Below, one piece after another: positions 32,830 through 44,167 of a DNA stretch of 64,000 nt; positions within the stretch are counted from its first letter, which is position 1; every line of letters begins with the position of its first letter. Location: positions 283,265 through 347,264 of the forward strand of contig NMRA01000027.1 in NCBI GenBank assembly GCA_002633005.1. Direction: 5' to 3'. This DNA is from Phoronis australis (lineage: Eukaryota; Phoronida; Phoronidae). The notes under the pieces were generated by a model. It saw only the letters and a program-made list of their open reading frames with translations, was not told the DNA's origin and made no database searches. The position numbers were made by a program, and so were the translations under genes.

Positions 32830-34700
32830 CGGCCGATAATCTATAGGACTGTAATGTTTTACATAAGAGTGGAAGTCATGGCATAATCTAATCATGAGGT
32901 CAATTTACTGTAAAGCAATTTTTTAATCTATTAGCTGGTGACATTTGTCATAAGTTCAACACAAGGTTATCTTGATGTAACCAGATGTGGATGCCATTTT
33001 GTTCATTTCGCTGATTGTTGTAATACACTGTATTGTAAAACCAACTGTGTTGTCAATGCCACAAGCTGGGGTAGACTACCAGTCCAGTTTTGAGACAAAA
33101 TAGTGGTCAGTTCAGTGCATCCTTGAAATCTGAATGACGTGCTTAGTCAGTGTCCTTAGTTGGCAAAAGAAATTTTATCCCCCATAACGAGCAAGAACAG
33201 AATAAAAGCACCATCATGGTCTTGAAGAACAAGTTGCACACACTTAGCTGGTTGTGACTTGGTACATTTTGGTCAAACAGATGTCCGCTAAATGCGATAA
33301 GATATAAATAATGTAAAACAGTCTAATTTTACTAAATATAATGAATTTGGCTAGCATAGTTACTTCAAAATGCTGTTTTCAAAACAGAATAATTTTGAAT
33401 TTCCTATGATCATAAGAGTCGTGGGTATGAAAAGTTACATGCATGCTCATCTCAGATATTTTGTAATTTGACAATCAGTACACTCGATTTTCCTGAAACC
33501 TAAGCACACAATGTTATGAAAATACTATTTGTGTGTTTGGGGGGGGGGGCGTCTGTGCATCTGACTGCCTGTCTGTCTATGTGTGTTTCTGTGTGTGGCG
33601 TGTGCACATGATGAATTGCAGCAAATGTATGCCTGATTAATCATGAGGAAAGAGTATGTAATGTATTTCTGACAGCACATTCATTTAATTATAAACTTTA
33701 AAATCAATCTCATCTAGTGATTAATAACAAAATATTTATGATATATCATATGCATAATAAACAGTTATCTAGAATATATATTATATTCATGTAGGCACGT
33801 GTTAAAAAAATATGGCAAACAGTTCTTCATATTAGTTGGTCATCAAAGCTTAAACACTCAGTGCAAATTTGGCACTCAAAATTTACCCAGAGTCTAAACT
33901 ATCTGTAGTCTTGGCTATCAGCAAGGAATGCAAAGAAACTAAATTAGTCATCCCTTCTCAAAAGTTAACTTGCAGTTGATATCCACTAAACTAGTGACAA
34001 CAAAGTCAAAAAATATCACTGATATGGTTGTTTCTGTAACTCGTATGTGAATTCAACTAAGCTCTTGTTAACATGGCAATCAAACAAATATTTGTTATAT
34101 TTATAAAACTGAATATTGAACAAAATCATACCACAAATAGATTTCCAAGAAGCATCACTTCTAAAAGTCGCGTGTATCTGTGAAAACTTGAGCACTAGCT
34201 GTATTGAGCAAGCAAAATATCAACGTAAGTGCAATTTTGCATAGGTAAAAACATATTTCTGAGCTTTGTGTACTCGCATAGAGGTGAATTGAGTAATAGA
34301 ATAATGAAGCACTAGCAGGCATTTACTCACAATGCACAAACGTGCTCCTTCAAGGATTACAAAATGAATACCTGAAGGGCTAACACAGAGTAACAATTTG
34401 CTAATTTCTTATTTAACACTCATTTAATAAGACGATTCCATGTGTGGGTCTATAAACTATATATTATTAAATGAAAAACACCTCACAGAAAATAGTACAC
34501 TTTGTCGTGCATCTTGTATTATCGCCTGAGTTATTAACAACTCAAAAATTCTACGATAATTTCTCTATCAATTTGAATCAAGACATTACCTTGAACAACC
34601 CAAATTGTCACCAGCCACCTACGGAAGTGTACATACTACCCAAAAATTGCACGATTAGGTAAAAAATAACAATTCGGGATTTTTCGTGGCACACATTACA
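32830..34700. other. TIMM9 3' flank and intergenic DNA
   Basis: AT-rich sequence without exons. A run of ten G lies at about 33540. The convergent neighbour, galectin (minus), ends at 35463 or slightly to the left of it. Confidence 0.5.
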
Positions 34701-34772
34701 CAAAGCATTTCCATACTGTATTCAAGGCACTACTGGCAGGCAGAAGCATCATCCCCACGATTCCGAGCAGTC
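34690..34772 (-). other. possible 3' UTR exon of the galectin
   Basis: ATTTTTTCAG on the minus strand is followed by a short open stretch ending in CTGCCAGTAG. The galectin stop exon is followed 11 nt later by a donor-like GTGAGTATG, so splicing within the 3' UTR is possible. This is an inference from splice signals only. Confidence 0.25.
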
Positions 34773-35462
34773 TGAAAAAATAAAATGTTGAGTACACTCT
34801 CATCTCGTCTTGGCTCTCAAACTCAAACTTGAGGAGCAGTTTATGGCACCATGTAACAATAACCAATCAGACTTCATGATGCAATTTTATCTTGGTAGTA
34901 GACAACACAACTAATAACGGAAAGTCAGGATGAACTAAGCTTCAGTTGCATGATTCGTTGGTGTTGCATAGACACTTAATGTGGTTGGTCACGACTTCGA
35001 TAATGACAATGATGAAATTTTGAGTAGAGACAAGAACTAGTTCGAAAGAGGTGTGAAGGTCATCTTTATTTAGACATTGAATATGTCACTCAATAGAAAC
35101 AGAGGTGACACATTTGCTCCATCTACTGCTTGAAACGCTGCTGTCCATCAAATCTCACGAGAACATAAAGGTAGGCTCCACCTGTCCTGCCAATCTAATC
35201 ATTCCACAATTCATCAAGAAGCGAGCAGGACGCTCTGAGGGCTTACGAATTTTTGTTAGTATCTAAGCCCAGTTGAACAGATTTAATTTCTCTTTAATTA
35301 TGAAATTTCCTAGCAGATAGATATCTACATTTCAAGTCTTGACTCTAACTTTGTGATTGTTCCTTGAAAATGTAACATCCTTTCAAGTAAGGTACTAAAG
35401 CATGACATAAATTTTGACATTTTGCGATACCTTGAACAGAACTAACATACTCACTTTGTGAA

Positions 35463-35579
35463 CTACTGATGTCTGATTTGTGTCAAGCGAAGGTCTCCAT
35501 CCACCGTCAACTTGTCAATGGTGTGCAGACTCTTGATGCGGTGGTTATACTCTATGAAATGCCTGTTGTTCACTGCAAC
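35463..35579 (-). CDS. LGALS: galectin exon 8, end of domain 2
   Basis: The acceptor is TTTCATTGCAG. It reads VAVNNRHFIEYNHRIKSLHT and on to LTVDGDLRLTQIRHQ and TAG. It is homologous to exon 4. Confidence 0.93.
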   Translation of the reverse strand, partial: VAVNNRHFIEYNHRIKSLHTIDKLTVDGDLRLTQIRHQ

Positions 35580-35929
35580 CTGCAATGAAAAACCCAAAAC
35601 AAGGTCCCAATATTCCAACATGTTGCCAATCATTTTTTGATTGTCAGCCTGTTACCAGCCATATTATGTCAACCCAACTTACTCTGAGCCAGTCAGCAGC
35701 CATATGACACGTCATCCTAAGTACACAGGTGTGTATACAAAGCAAAGTGACATGGCTGAAGAGGTATGTTCATAAATTCGGACTTCAAAGACTGAGAAAC
35801 TTTCTCATCAAAATCAACTCACAAGCAATACACATACAAACTTCACAGATCCAATTGTAAGATATCAGTATCCCTTGACACAAAATAAAATATAATACAA
35901 TTGCACTGTTTTAAATCAGCGCATCGATA

Positions 35930-36112
35930 TGATATCAATAAGAATTATTAGTCTTCATACACACCATATGATGGCCACATCATATGACCTATAATTAAGT
36001 AGGAAAAGATCTCTACCCCAACTGGATTTCAAACCTGTGACATTCTGCTAACCCTGCAGATGCTCTAGTCCAGTCAACTGAGCTATCGGACCACAGGTTG
36101 ATTACAGGAATC
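35930..36112 (-). mobile_element. tRNA-derived SINE, minus copy
   Basis: The minus strand has A box TAGCTCAGTTG (36085-36075) and B box GGTTTGAAATCC (36035-36024). Its 3' body (CATATGATGTGGCC... AATAATTCTTATT) matches the plus-strand copy at 36213-36367, so the two lie head to head. Confidence 0.65.
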
Positions 36113-36212
36113 TAAACAGACTTAATATAAAGCATCTTACCAAAATTTTAGATTGCAGATACATGTTTATAATTGTGTTATTACAAATCAACAGATTGAT
36201 ATCATAAACACA

Positions 36213-36367
36213 TGTACCGATAGCTCAGTGGGTTAGAGCGTCTGTACGGTCATCAGAAAGTCGAGGGTTCTAACTCCAGTCGAAGCAGATATCTTTACAG
36301 ACTTGAATATAGGTCACGTGATGTGGCCAACATCTGGCGTGAATGATAATTCTTATTTATAGATTAT
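36213..36367 (+). mobile_element. tRNA-derived SINE, plus copy
   Basis: A box TAGCTCAGTGG (36221-36231), B box-like GGTTCTAACTCC (36266-36277), then a body with AATATAGGTCACGTGATGTGG and AATTCTTATTTATAG. The B box carries an extra base, so it is a decayed copy and not a working tRNA gene. Confidence 0.65.
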
Positions 36368-36411
36368 AAAAATTATCATCACATTATGTCACAAGCTTAG
36401 CAGCATGATAC

Positions 36412-36622
36412 CTTGAAGCAGTTGGCTTCGCACAAGAAGATCATATCAAAGTTTCCATTGGGTACGAAAGGAAAGTAGCTGGCATGCCTTTCTTCCGATC
36501 CCCAGCGTCTGCCAATCTCGGAGTTGCGCACAATAACGTGACGGTCCGAGCCAAAGCTGAAGCGTACGTCAAAGTGAAAAGCGATCTCACTACTTCTGGA
36601 ACATCTCAGGTTGATGGTGAAC
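36412..36622 (-). CDS. LGALS: galectin exon 7, domain 2 sugar-binding core
   Basis: It is 211 nt, acceptor TTCTCATCAG, donor GTATCA. It contains EIAFHFDVRF, VIVRNSEIGRRWGSEERHA and DMIFLCEANCFK. The HFDVR segment replaces the usual HFNPR. Confidence 0.95.
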
Positions 36623-36635
36623 CTGATGAGAAAAA

Positions 36636-36866
36636 TATTCATTACACCATACTCAATATTCATTATACCATACGCAATATTCATAATACCATACTAAATA
36701 TTCATTGAACCACACTCAATATTCATTGAACCACACTCAATATTCATTGAACCACACTCAATATTCATTGTACCACACTCAATATTCATTGTACCACACT
36801 CAATATTCATTATACCATACTCCATATTTATTATACCATACTCAATATTCATTATATCATAAACAA
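36636..36866. repeat. minisatellite, 21-bp unit, about 10-11 copies
   Basis: The unit is CAATATTCATTGAACCACAC plus T, with GTACCACACT and ATACCATACT variants. It starts 14 bp upstream (minus-strand sense) of galectin exon 7, so it occupies the branch-point region of that intron. The period is a multiple of three, and both strands are open through it by chance. Confidence 0.95.
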
Positions 36867-36869
36867 AAC

Positions 36870-38430
36870 TCAAGATGTGGACGTTAAGCTGCACATAGAT
36901 ACTTAAAAGCGACATTTCTGTGATATCAGAGGTTGACGTGTTCCCAAACGGTCGATAGGTTAATGACCATTGAGTAATGGTGGTGTCACACTCCACGTGC
37001 AACAGTTAACTGTGACATCAATGACTTGTAGACAAGGGAGTACAGAGCTTAACGTCTAGAATGAAGTGATCGCGCACAATAGTTAAGTAGTAAGACATGG
37101 ATTTTTATGCAGCAAAGTGTTAAATTTTCGAATACAAACATTAAGGATGTAAAAAGCTGGCCACACACTGCTTACACGAATGCTCTATTTTCTACACACG
37201 TATGATATCATTAAAAAGTGCATGAGCCAAAAGAATCATTTCACGTCTCCTTTGGTAAAGAGCAAGAGTGGGAGAGTAAGGTAAGGTAACACTGAGATTG
37301 GCTGATCGTTACCGAAATGTAAACAATGTGCATACTTTTTAAGATAATTATTGTGATGATTATGTTCTTGTCTTTTGTTTTCTTTTGGCATATCTGCTCA
37401 ATATTATGTTTTGCTTAAGTAGGTCATTGTTTTATTAAAAGCCTGGATATAATGATTTGCTTTCTGGACTAAATATTTGTACTTAATGTATTTTTTATTT
37501 GTGTAGCCGTAAAAAAATGAGATGGGTGTTCACAAAGACGAGGCACTTGTAAGGAAGTAGGGCAGTAGGCAGAATATGGCAGTTTCAAAATGAAAGTCTG
37601 TAACTTTCAGGGGTGGACAGTAACTGACCAACTCCCATGATAAATGCCTTGCCTTCTGTCTGTCACTCAAATGTTCCTCTCACTCAAATGTTCCTGTCTA
37701 TCACTCAAATGTTACTGTCTGACTCAAGGTCCAAGGCCGTGAACACTTAGAGAAGGTGAAGAAATATTTGAAGAAATCAGAAAGTGACTATTGCTAAATA
37801 GGAGTGAGATGGTTATGCTACGTAGGGGGAAACTATTAAGCCACTTTTCAAAAGTCTTTGGCGTTTTATTTTTTTACATAGAGTGCATTCCAGCTGATTT
37901 TTCTTAAAGCCATCTCAGTGCCGTGATTGACAGGCAATGGTGATAAAATTAAACTTGGTGTAACAAGTTTGAAAATAGAGCATAAAATTACACTTGTATT
38001 ACCAAAGAGGACGACTGACAAAAGCGATAACACGCATAAAGAGAGCGGTCGTGTTGTGGGTCATTTTGACATGCTACCATATAAAAGGTGTCTTGCACCT
38101 TTTTGGTTGATTTCTATCAAATGAAAACAAAATTCTTGGAAAATAATTCTTCAAACCAGAAGTGTGATGCTGTAATCATGTCACATAATACAAACACTAT
38201 GTGTTACTGGCTGAATCCCTGTTCTTTTGGTTTTATTACCTGTCTCTGGCATTTTTGCTCTGACAGTGGCAAATTGTTAACGTACCATTAATTTCATTTC
38301 TTCTTACATTTGCTTCACCACTAAAGCAAACTTGGTGTGCTTGTAGTTGTAGTGACTTACTAATACTTAATCGAGCACACTAGTAGACGGGAAGTGTATA
38401 GTGATCAAGCAAATATGTGACGTGAACCAT
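36870..38430. other. galectin intron, nothing recognised
   Basis: AT-rich. About 37665-37725 has three short repeats of CACTCAAATGTTCCTGTCT. Confidence 0.4.
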
Positions 38431-38434
38431 TTAC

Positions 38435-38523
38435 CTCTGTACATTAGGATTCACTATTCCACTAATGTAAACCATGCGACCAGGATAGAAACCTCCAGAA
38501 ATCATGCTTTCGTGAGGAACTGG
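38435..38523 (-). CDS. LGALS: galectin exon 6, start of domain 2
   Basis: It is 89 nt, acceptor CTTTTAG, donor GTAAAT. It reads PVPHESMISGGFYPGRMVYI then SGIVNPNVQ, with a split Arg codon. Same length and phase as exon 2. Confidence 0.9.
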
Positions 38524-38584
38524 CTAAAAGTAATAATAAAACAGTAAAACACAGGTGGCATGGTGTTAATAACATGATTATGAT

Positions 38585-38765
38585 AACATCACTTGTTTTA
38601 ACAAATAACATGATTAGTGTTAACAAAAAGACTTATGTTAAAAACATCACTTATGTCAACATCACTTGTGTAAACAACAACACTTATGCTAACAACAACA
38701 CTTATGTTAACAACAACACTTATGTTGACATCAATATCTTTAACTAACAACATGACTTGTGCTAA
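38585..38765. repeat. degenerate tandem repeat (AACAACAACACTTATGTT-like)
   Basis: Variants of AACATCACTTATGTTAAC and AACAACACTTATGTTAAC are repeated about ten times with irregular spacing, in the intron between linker and domain 2. Confidence 0.7.
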
Positions 38766-39069
38766 TATCATGGTGACAAGTTACCATAGTTTTAAGGCTA
38801 GCTCAACTGAAAGCTGCCTCAAGCACATTGCAGTTACAACAGAGTGTGCCTGCCTAAATTGCCTTAGAGCATTTCCAACGCACACTTCTGAAGTAAACTC
38901 AAGCAGAAGCCAGCAGCAAGGCAGTGTCCCATGAAAATCAAATGGGTCATATTTAAACATGAAAACATACTTCCAAAAAGTTATATCATCACAACACATC
39001 ATTTCGTTTCACTCTGACTGGATTTTCTGTGTGTAAAATAAAATAGCTGCATTCCTTTTTAATACTTAC

Positions 39070-39165
39070 TGGGTTGTACAGTGGGCTAGGCAGACCACTC
39101 GGCTGCACCATACCTGCAGGTGGGCCACTAGGGGGCGCGTGTGCAGGTGGGTAGCCTGAAGGAGC
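39070..39165 (-). CDS. LGALS: galectin exon 5, Pro/Gly-rich linker
   Basis: It is 96 nt, phase 0 at both ends, acceptor CTATTCCAG, donor GTAAGT. It encodes APSGYPPAHAPPSGPPAGMV and QPSGLPSPLYNP, the hinge between the two sugar-binding domains. Skipping it would keep the frame. It overlaps a CTCF-like motif. Confidence 0.88.
39125..39138 (+). promoter_or_regulatory. CTCF-like core motif inside the galectin linker exon
   Basis: CCACTAGGGGGCGC, followed by GTG and preceded by TGGG, agrees closely with the bilaterian CTCF core (CCASYAGRKGGCR). Binding is an inference. The same core recurs in the repeat modules at 13.8-15.5 and 54-55.2 kb. Confidence 0.45.
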
Positions 39166-40189
39166 CTGGAATAGATCAATACACACAGAGCTTACAAACT
39201 TGGGACTCATTTAATAATGTAAGTTGATGACACCTAACATGACCAATGGCCATATTAATTGAAACCTGACAACATTTCAATACTTAAAGGACCAATAGAC
39301 TCGAGCCCTCTGTCAAGAATCAGTTACTGACAAAAGCAGTCTCGTCTTGTTCCTTACTGAGGTTAGAAATGATTGGTCGACTTGACACATTGTTATAGTT
39401 ACAGACCACACCCATTCAGTTACTTGGGTTAGGTAGTTATTTATGTTGCTTGTCACAATCGACTGGTTTCAGCCCGGCACTCTGGCAATACAGCCCTCAG
39501 AGAAATTTCAGACGATTTATTGTAAAACCATTTTCACTTCAAACAAAGTATAAGAATACAATGATATTGCTTTGGATGGACAAGGACGAATGTGAGGACA
39601 AGTGATGGTTGATACCGGCTTCACCATTCACTGTAATATTGTATGCAGAGATGGTATGCTTAATAATGGCTTCACCAAACACTGCAATATTGCATGAAAA
39701 AATCCGCAAGCACTAACCTATTTACTCGCCCCTCGGAGTGGAACATTAAAATTTTTCGTAAGTTGTCAGTAGTATTTTGATTTCGTAGAAAGCATTAAGA
39801 TACAACTTAACAGGTAGATAAAATTTATCAAAAATTTTTCAGAATGTCTGGAGAGAGTGTTCATTATTTGTCGTGCAGATTAACAATTCAAGAATAGCCT
39901 AAGGAGTGTGCTCTACACACCATTGGTGCACAAAAATTATTAAAGATGCATTGTGATGCCAATCTGAACATGGAGACTATTTCTCAGAAATAAGTGATGT
40001 AGGCATTGACCTTATTAACCTTACGGTAACTGCATGTATATACCATAATAAACAAAATAAGACTTCCTAGATTGTAAAAACATATGGATAAGTTGATCCT
40101 TCTAAGAAATTTGATGACGTCAAAGTTATGGGTCTAAAACACACTATACAACATCTTAAATAGTGAAAATGTAAGAAGTTTTCATCTAC

Positions 40190-40300
40190 CTGAAATCTGA
40201 TGGAGGTCAGGTTGACATTGCCATCCACCATCAGGGTTGTCACTCGTTCCATCGGCAGGCGATGACGAAACTCAGTGAAATGAACCCCATTAATGGCAAC
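40190..40300 (-). CDS. LGALS: galectin exon 4, end of domain 1
   Basis: It is 111 nt, acceptor TTTGTTTCAG, donor GTAGAT. It reads VAINGVHFTEFRHRLPMERV and TTLMVDGNVNLTSIRFQ, the C-terminal beta strands of the first domain. Confidence 0.95.
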
Positions 40301-40312
40301 CTGAAACAAACC

Positions 40313-40525
40313 ACTGATAAATATATGTTACCTGAATTTTCAAATATAAACCCTCTGATAAATATATATGTTACCTGAATTTTCAAATACAAACCACTGA
40401 TAAATATATATGTTACATGAACTTTCAAATACAAACCATTGATAAATATATATGTTACTTGAATTTTCAAATACAAACCACTGATAAATATATATGTTAC
40501 TTGAATTTTCAAATACAAACCCTCT
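40313..40525. repeat. minisatellite, 42-bp unit, about 5 copies
   Basis: The unit begins AACCACTGATAAATATATAT and ends GTTACTTGAATTTTCAAATAC. It starts about 13 bp upstream (minus sense) of galectin exon 4. The period is a multiple of three, giving open frames on the minus strand. Confidence 0.95.
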
Positions 40526-40967
40526 GTAAAGATTAAGATAAAATCTACCAACTGGCAAATGCCATTGAGTAGTCAGTTATACATATAACCTACACACATA
40601 TTCCTTTTAACAGATAAAATGGTAATTGAGCCACTCACGACTTCAAACAAAAATGTTTCAACAAACTGCTATCCCAGAGGAATGAAAAGTGTCTGAAGAA
40701 GATGGCAATCAAAAATAAATTAAATACAGGAAGTTGACCTCTTTTAAGACACTGAGTTGAGATTTTCACAAAATTACTTGAAAACTGTCTTCACAAAATG
40801 GTTTCTTGCAGTTTTCCTCAGAGTTCAAGATTTTGAGAGTGAGCCAACAATGAGGGCAATAAATAACAATATGTCTCGGTACTTGCCTGGGATTAATACT
40901 CATATAATGTAGTAAGGATGCTGAAAACACTTCAGTGAGATTAAATTAGATAACCCGTGAGCGTGTG

Positions 40968-41015
40968 CTTTGTGTGTGTGTGTGTGTGTGTGCTTTGTGT
41001 GTGTGTGCGTGTGCT
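40968..41015. repeat. (TG)n microsatellite
   Basis: Interrupted TGTGTG and TGCTTTGTGTGTG runs within a galectin intron. Confidence 0.9.
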
Positions 41016-41315
41016 GTGTGCGAACATGCGTGCATAGAGTTCATGTACATTAGAAAAGTCATCAAAATTTATTTACTCAATATGTAAGGAGGACCTTCAT
41101 TACTGAGGTGCAGAGAACACTACTGCCACCAAAATATACAATATTGTGTGTTTGGACTTTTTTAATACAATGAACTCTTATCAAAATTAGTGATGCTACA
41201 ACACAACTTCACACAGCATGTGACACCAGACATACATTGTTGGCATTCTCACAACACTATCCCTAACAAAGGTTTCATCCTTTGACCTACATCAAGGAGT
41301 GGAGAATAAACAAAC

Positions 41316-41520
41316 CTTGTAGCAGTCACTTTGCACTAAGATGATCATTTCTAACTGCATTCCATGCTGAAACGGGAATCCACCATGGCGCTCCTCTGAA
41401 CCCCAGCTGTTATATTGTCTTGAGTTACGTACCACCGTGTTCAACCCCTCAAACCGTGGATTAAAGTGAAACGCAATGTCAGCCGTGGAGCCAGAACCAC
41501 ACACAAGATTCACGGAGAAC
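41316..41520 (-). CDS. LGALS: galectin exon 3, domain 1 sugar-binding core
   Basis: It is 205 nt, acceptor TCTTGTAG, donor GTTTGT. It contains DIAFHFNPRF, TVVRNSRQYNSWGSEERHGG and EMIILVQSDCYK, i.e. the intact H-N-R, V-N and W-E-R ligand residues. Confidence 0.97.
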
Positions 41521-41951
41521 CTACAAGACAAAGACAATGTAGTCCAGGCCAGCTGTATACAGACACGCGCACACTGTCATAAATCCCAGCAGATGTCTCC
41601 CTCAATTGAGATATATTTTCTTCAGTACTGGCCAAGTTTTTATTTCCATATGGCCCATGCTCAGCACAATGCCTACCCTCAATTTATATCAATAAAGTTT
41701 TCTTTGGAAGTGTCCATCTGACACTAATCTTAGCTCCCAAAACATGACATTCTATGGACGCTTTACCGCACTCCCACTTTAATAATGTCTACCATAAACA
41801 TTGCTCCCTGGGCACTGAAGCCCCAACGATCATTCTGGTAAGCACCTAACCCTGAATTTTCAAAATGTTCCGTTCCTTAACATCCATGCTCAGGTAATAT
41901 TGCCAACCCCAGATTATTTAGGTTCTCCATAGATACCTTCAGTGATTCTGT

Positions 41952-41967
41952 CCACAAGAGGGCGCTG
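41952..41967 (+). promoter_or_regulatory. CTCF-like motif in galectin intron 2
   Basis: CCACAAGAGGGCGCTG matches the CTCF core (CCASNAGRGGGCGCTR type). No chromatin evidence is available from sequence. Confidence 0.4.
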
Positions 41968-41999
41968 CCATCAAGTCAGATATAGTTTGGAGATTGCGT

Positions 42000-43100
42000 T
42001 AGCTGTTGTGGAGAGTAACAGCATTGAATAAATTCAATTGTTCTGAATAGCTTAAATAAAGGTGAAAAATAACTCCCTTGGTACTGCAGCAGGTTAATAG
42101 AGATAAGTATTTTACTAACTATTAATTATTATGCGATGGATTCAAGGGGATTCGGAGGAGAAACCAGATACATTGACGTCACTTGCCCTCTAACCGTAAC
42201 ATATCGGCCACCCTTGCTCCTAGCACAACTGCAGACATGGTTTTTGGATTTTTGGCGTGAATTGTACGAAGATTTGTGTGGTAAACTCGCAGACGATCTT
42301 GTACGCTCCATACTTTCCCAGACATTTTATTTACAATGCACTAATTTTGTTTTGAGTGAGGAACGACCTTCCGGAACAATCCGAAGTTAACCTCATGATT
42401 GAGTGCCATAACTAGACAAATTATCACAAATGTACCTGGCTGGATTCATTACATTCCAACACAAACCCAACACTTAATTTTCATGATTCTTTAGAAATGG
42501 TAAAGTAATCTGATTTTATTTAATTTTCTAACGTAAAGCTCTTATGAATACACTTATTTTGTTGGGCTCGACTCAAAAAAATGATGGTCAATATTCATAC
42601 AAGCTGATCACATTTATTGAAATCATGAGATATATGATTTGTTGTGCAGACTCATTTTCAATCAAGAACAACATCGAAAAGTATTTCTGGCGTAAGATGA
42701 CTAATTACCTTCAGCAACCACCCTCTAATGATTTGGGCTGGGCAGTTTAGACAGATCATAACAGTTATCTATCCGAGAACACATTATCAACACTTTTCAA
42801 AATGTCAAGAGTGAACGCAATAAAAAATAACTGCGCCAACCATACGTTTGTCTCATTGGATAAAATTTGCTTTTATATTTTGCATAAAACTAATAAAAAA
42901 ATAAATTTTGGTCTACCGGGTAAGTGTTGTATCCGTTTGATAAATACAAAAAATTGTGAATCCTCGTCTAAGGCCATTGTTCGCGTTCATCATTGCATAT
43001 AGACAGACTCTAAGTATCTTAAAAATTACCTTATTGTGAAAAATGGTACGATTTGTACTTAATAGATGGAAATGTAATTGGTGCAACAGGCATCCAGGAA
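42000..43100. other. galectin intron 2, nothing firm recognised
   Basis: An 84-codon frame at 42136-42390 (plus) and a 60-codon frame antisense to it have no splice or domain support. Confidence 0.4.
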
Positions 43101-43129
43101 ATGTTTGTTGTTGCAAGAAGACACTACTT

Positions 43130-43217
43130 CATCCCTCACTAGTTAGGGAGACACCACTTTATCCCTCACTAGTTAGTGAGACACTATTTTATCCCTCACT
43201 TGTTAGGGAGACATCAC
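43130..43217. repeat. tandem repeat, 30-bp unit, 3 copies
   Basis: The unit resembles TATCCCTCACTAGTTAGGGA followed by GACACCACTT. It contains an internal palindrome CTCACTAGTTAGTGAG. Confidence 0.85.
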
Positions 43218-43601
43218 AAACCACAGAGCTTAAATCTCAGTTAGTGAGTCTTGGCTGGCAGACGACTTGTATCTGATGCAGCGCCACCAAGACGATTAGT
43301 CTCCTATCCCATTTAATCACCTAGGGCATAAACCTGGACAAATAATTTTGTCCTAGTACGATGTTGCGCAACAACTGTCCATAAACAGGGAATGAACCCA
43401 ACCGAAGTCAAGCAAGAAAAAGAGTTCACTTACAAGTTTCAAAAAGTAATCAGCACAACACCATGGCAGTTTGTTGTACGCAAACTTTCATAACAAAAGC
43501 CAAGTCAGCTGGCCTATTGCGTATACTTGACATGGGGTTTTCTAATGTTTCAACAATACAACTGGTTTCAAAAATGTTAAAGTACAATGTATTTAACCTA
43601 C

Positions 43602-43690
43602 CTGCCTGCCCCATAAGGTACAGAACCATTAACGAAGATCATCAACCCATGCTGCACAGGGCCCTGAATAGGCCCTTCATATGGCACTCG
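43602..43690 (-). CDS. LGALS: galectin exon 2, start of domain 1
   Basis: It is 89 nt, acceptor CTTCCCCGCAG, donor GTAGGT. It reads RVPYEGPIQGPVQHGLMIFV then NGSVPYGAG with a split Arg codon, the galectin opening strand (VPY.G.I.G....G). Confidence 0.92.
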
Positions 43691-43979
43691 CTGCGGGGAA
43701 GAGCAGATCACTAAGATATCGTACAATCAATGTATAAAATAACAGAACACACTTAAAAATGTATTGTCTTACAAAAATAACAAATTGGGGTTTTGAAAAG
43801 TATGCACAAAAGACAATGACAAAACAACAATTGTGTTTGTATTCGCCACCAAACAGCTGTTAACTTCCTTAACTACGAAATTTTCATCAGGTTAATTTCA
43901 TTCAAACTGCAAAGACTTTTGAGATTTGGTGTTATATGAACCAGTAGGTAGTACTGCTTACATATTGTTTTCTACTGTT

Positions 43980-44167
43980 ACCGGAGACCAATGAGACCAA
44001 TATACTGAGACCAATAAACTGAGACCAATACACTGAGACCAATATACTGAGACCAATATACTGAGACCAATACACTGAGACCAATACACTGAGACCAATA
44101 TACTGAGACCAATATACTGAGACCAATATACTGAGACCAATACACTGAGACCAATATACTGAGACCA
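43980..44167. repeat. minisatellite, 14-bp unit GAGACCAATATACT, about 13 copies
   Basis: The units differ only at ATATACT/ATACACT/ATAAACT. Lies in galectin intron 1. Three units make 42 bp, so all three minus-strand frames stay open, which explains long spurious frames there. Confidence 0.97.

Noticed and set aside
36213-36290. Functional tRNA gene
   Set aside because: Has A and B boxes, but the B box carries an inserted base, the cloverleaf is broken and a SINE body follows that is shared with the copy at 35930-36112.
36694-37002. Frames repeating MNIECG or NHTQYSL
   Set aside because: 21-bp intronic minisatellite read on both strands.
40240-40558. Minus-strand frames of 72-103 codons with FENSGNIYIYQ-like repeats
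   Set aside because: Translation of the 42-bp minisatellite next to galectin exon 4; only the exon part (40300-40190) is coding.
42136-42390. 84-codon plus-strand frame in galectin intron 2
   Set aside because: No splice sites, no domain, antisense frame open as well.
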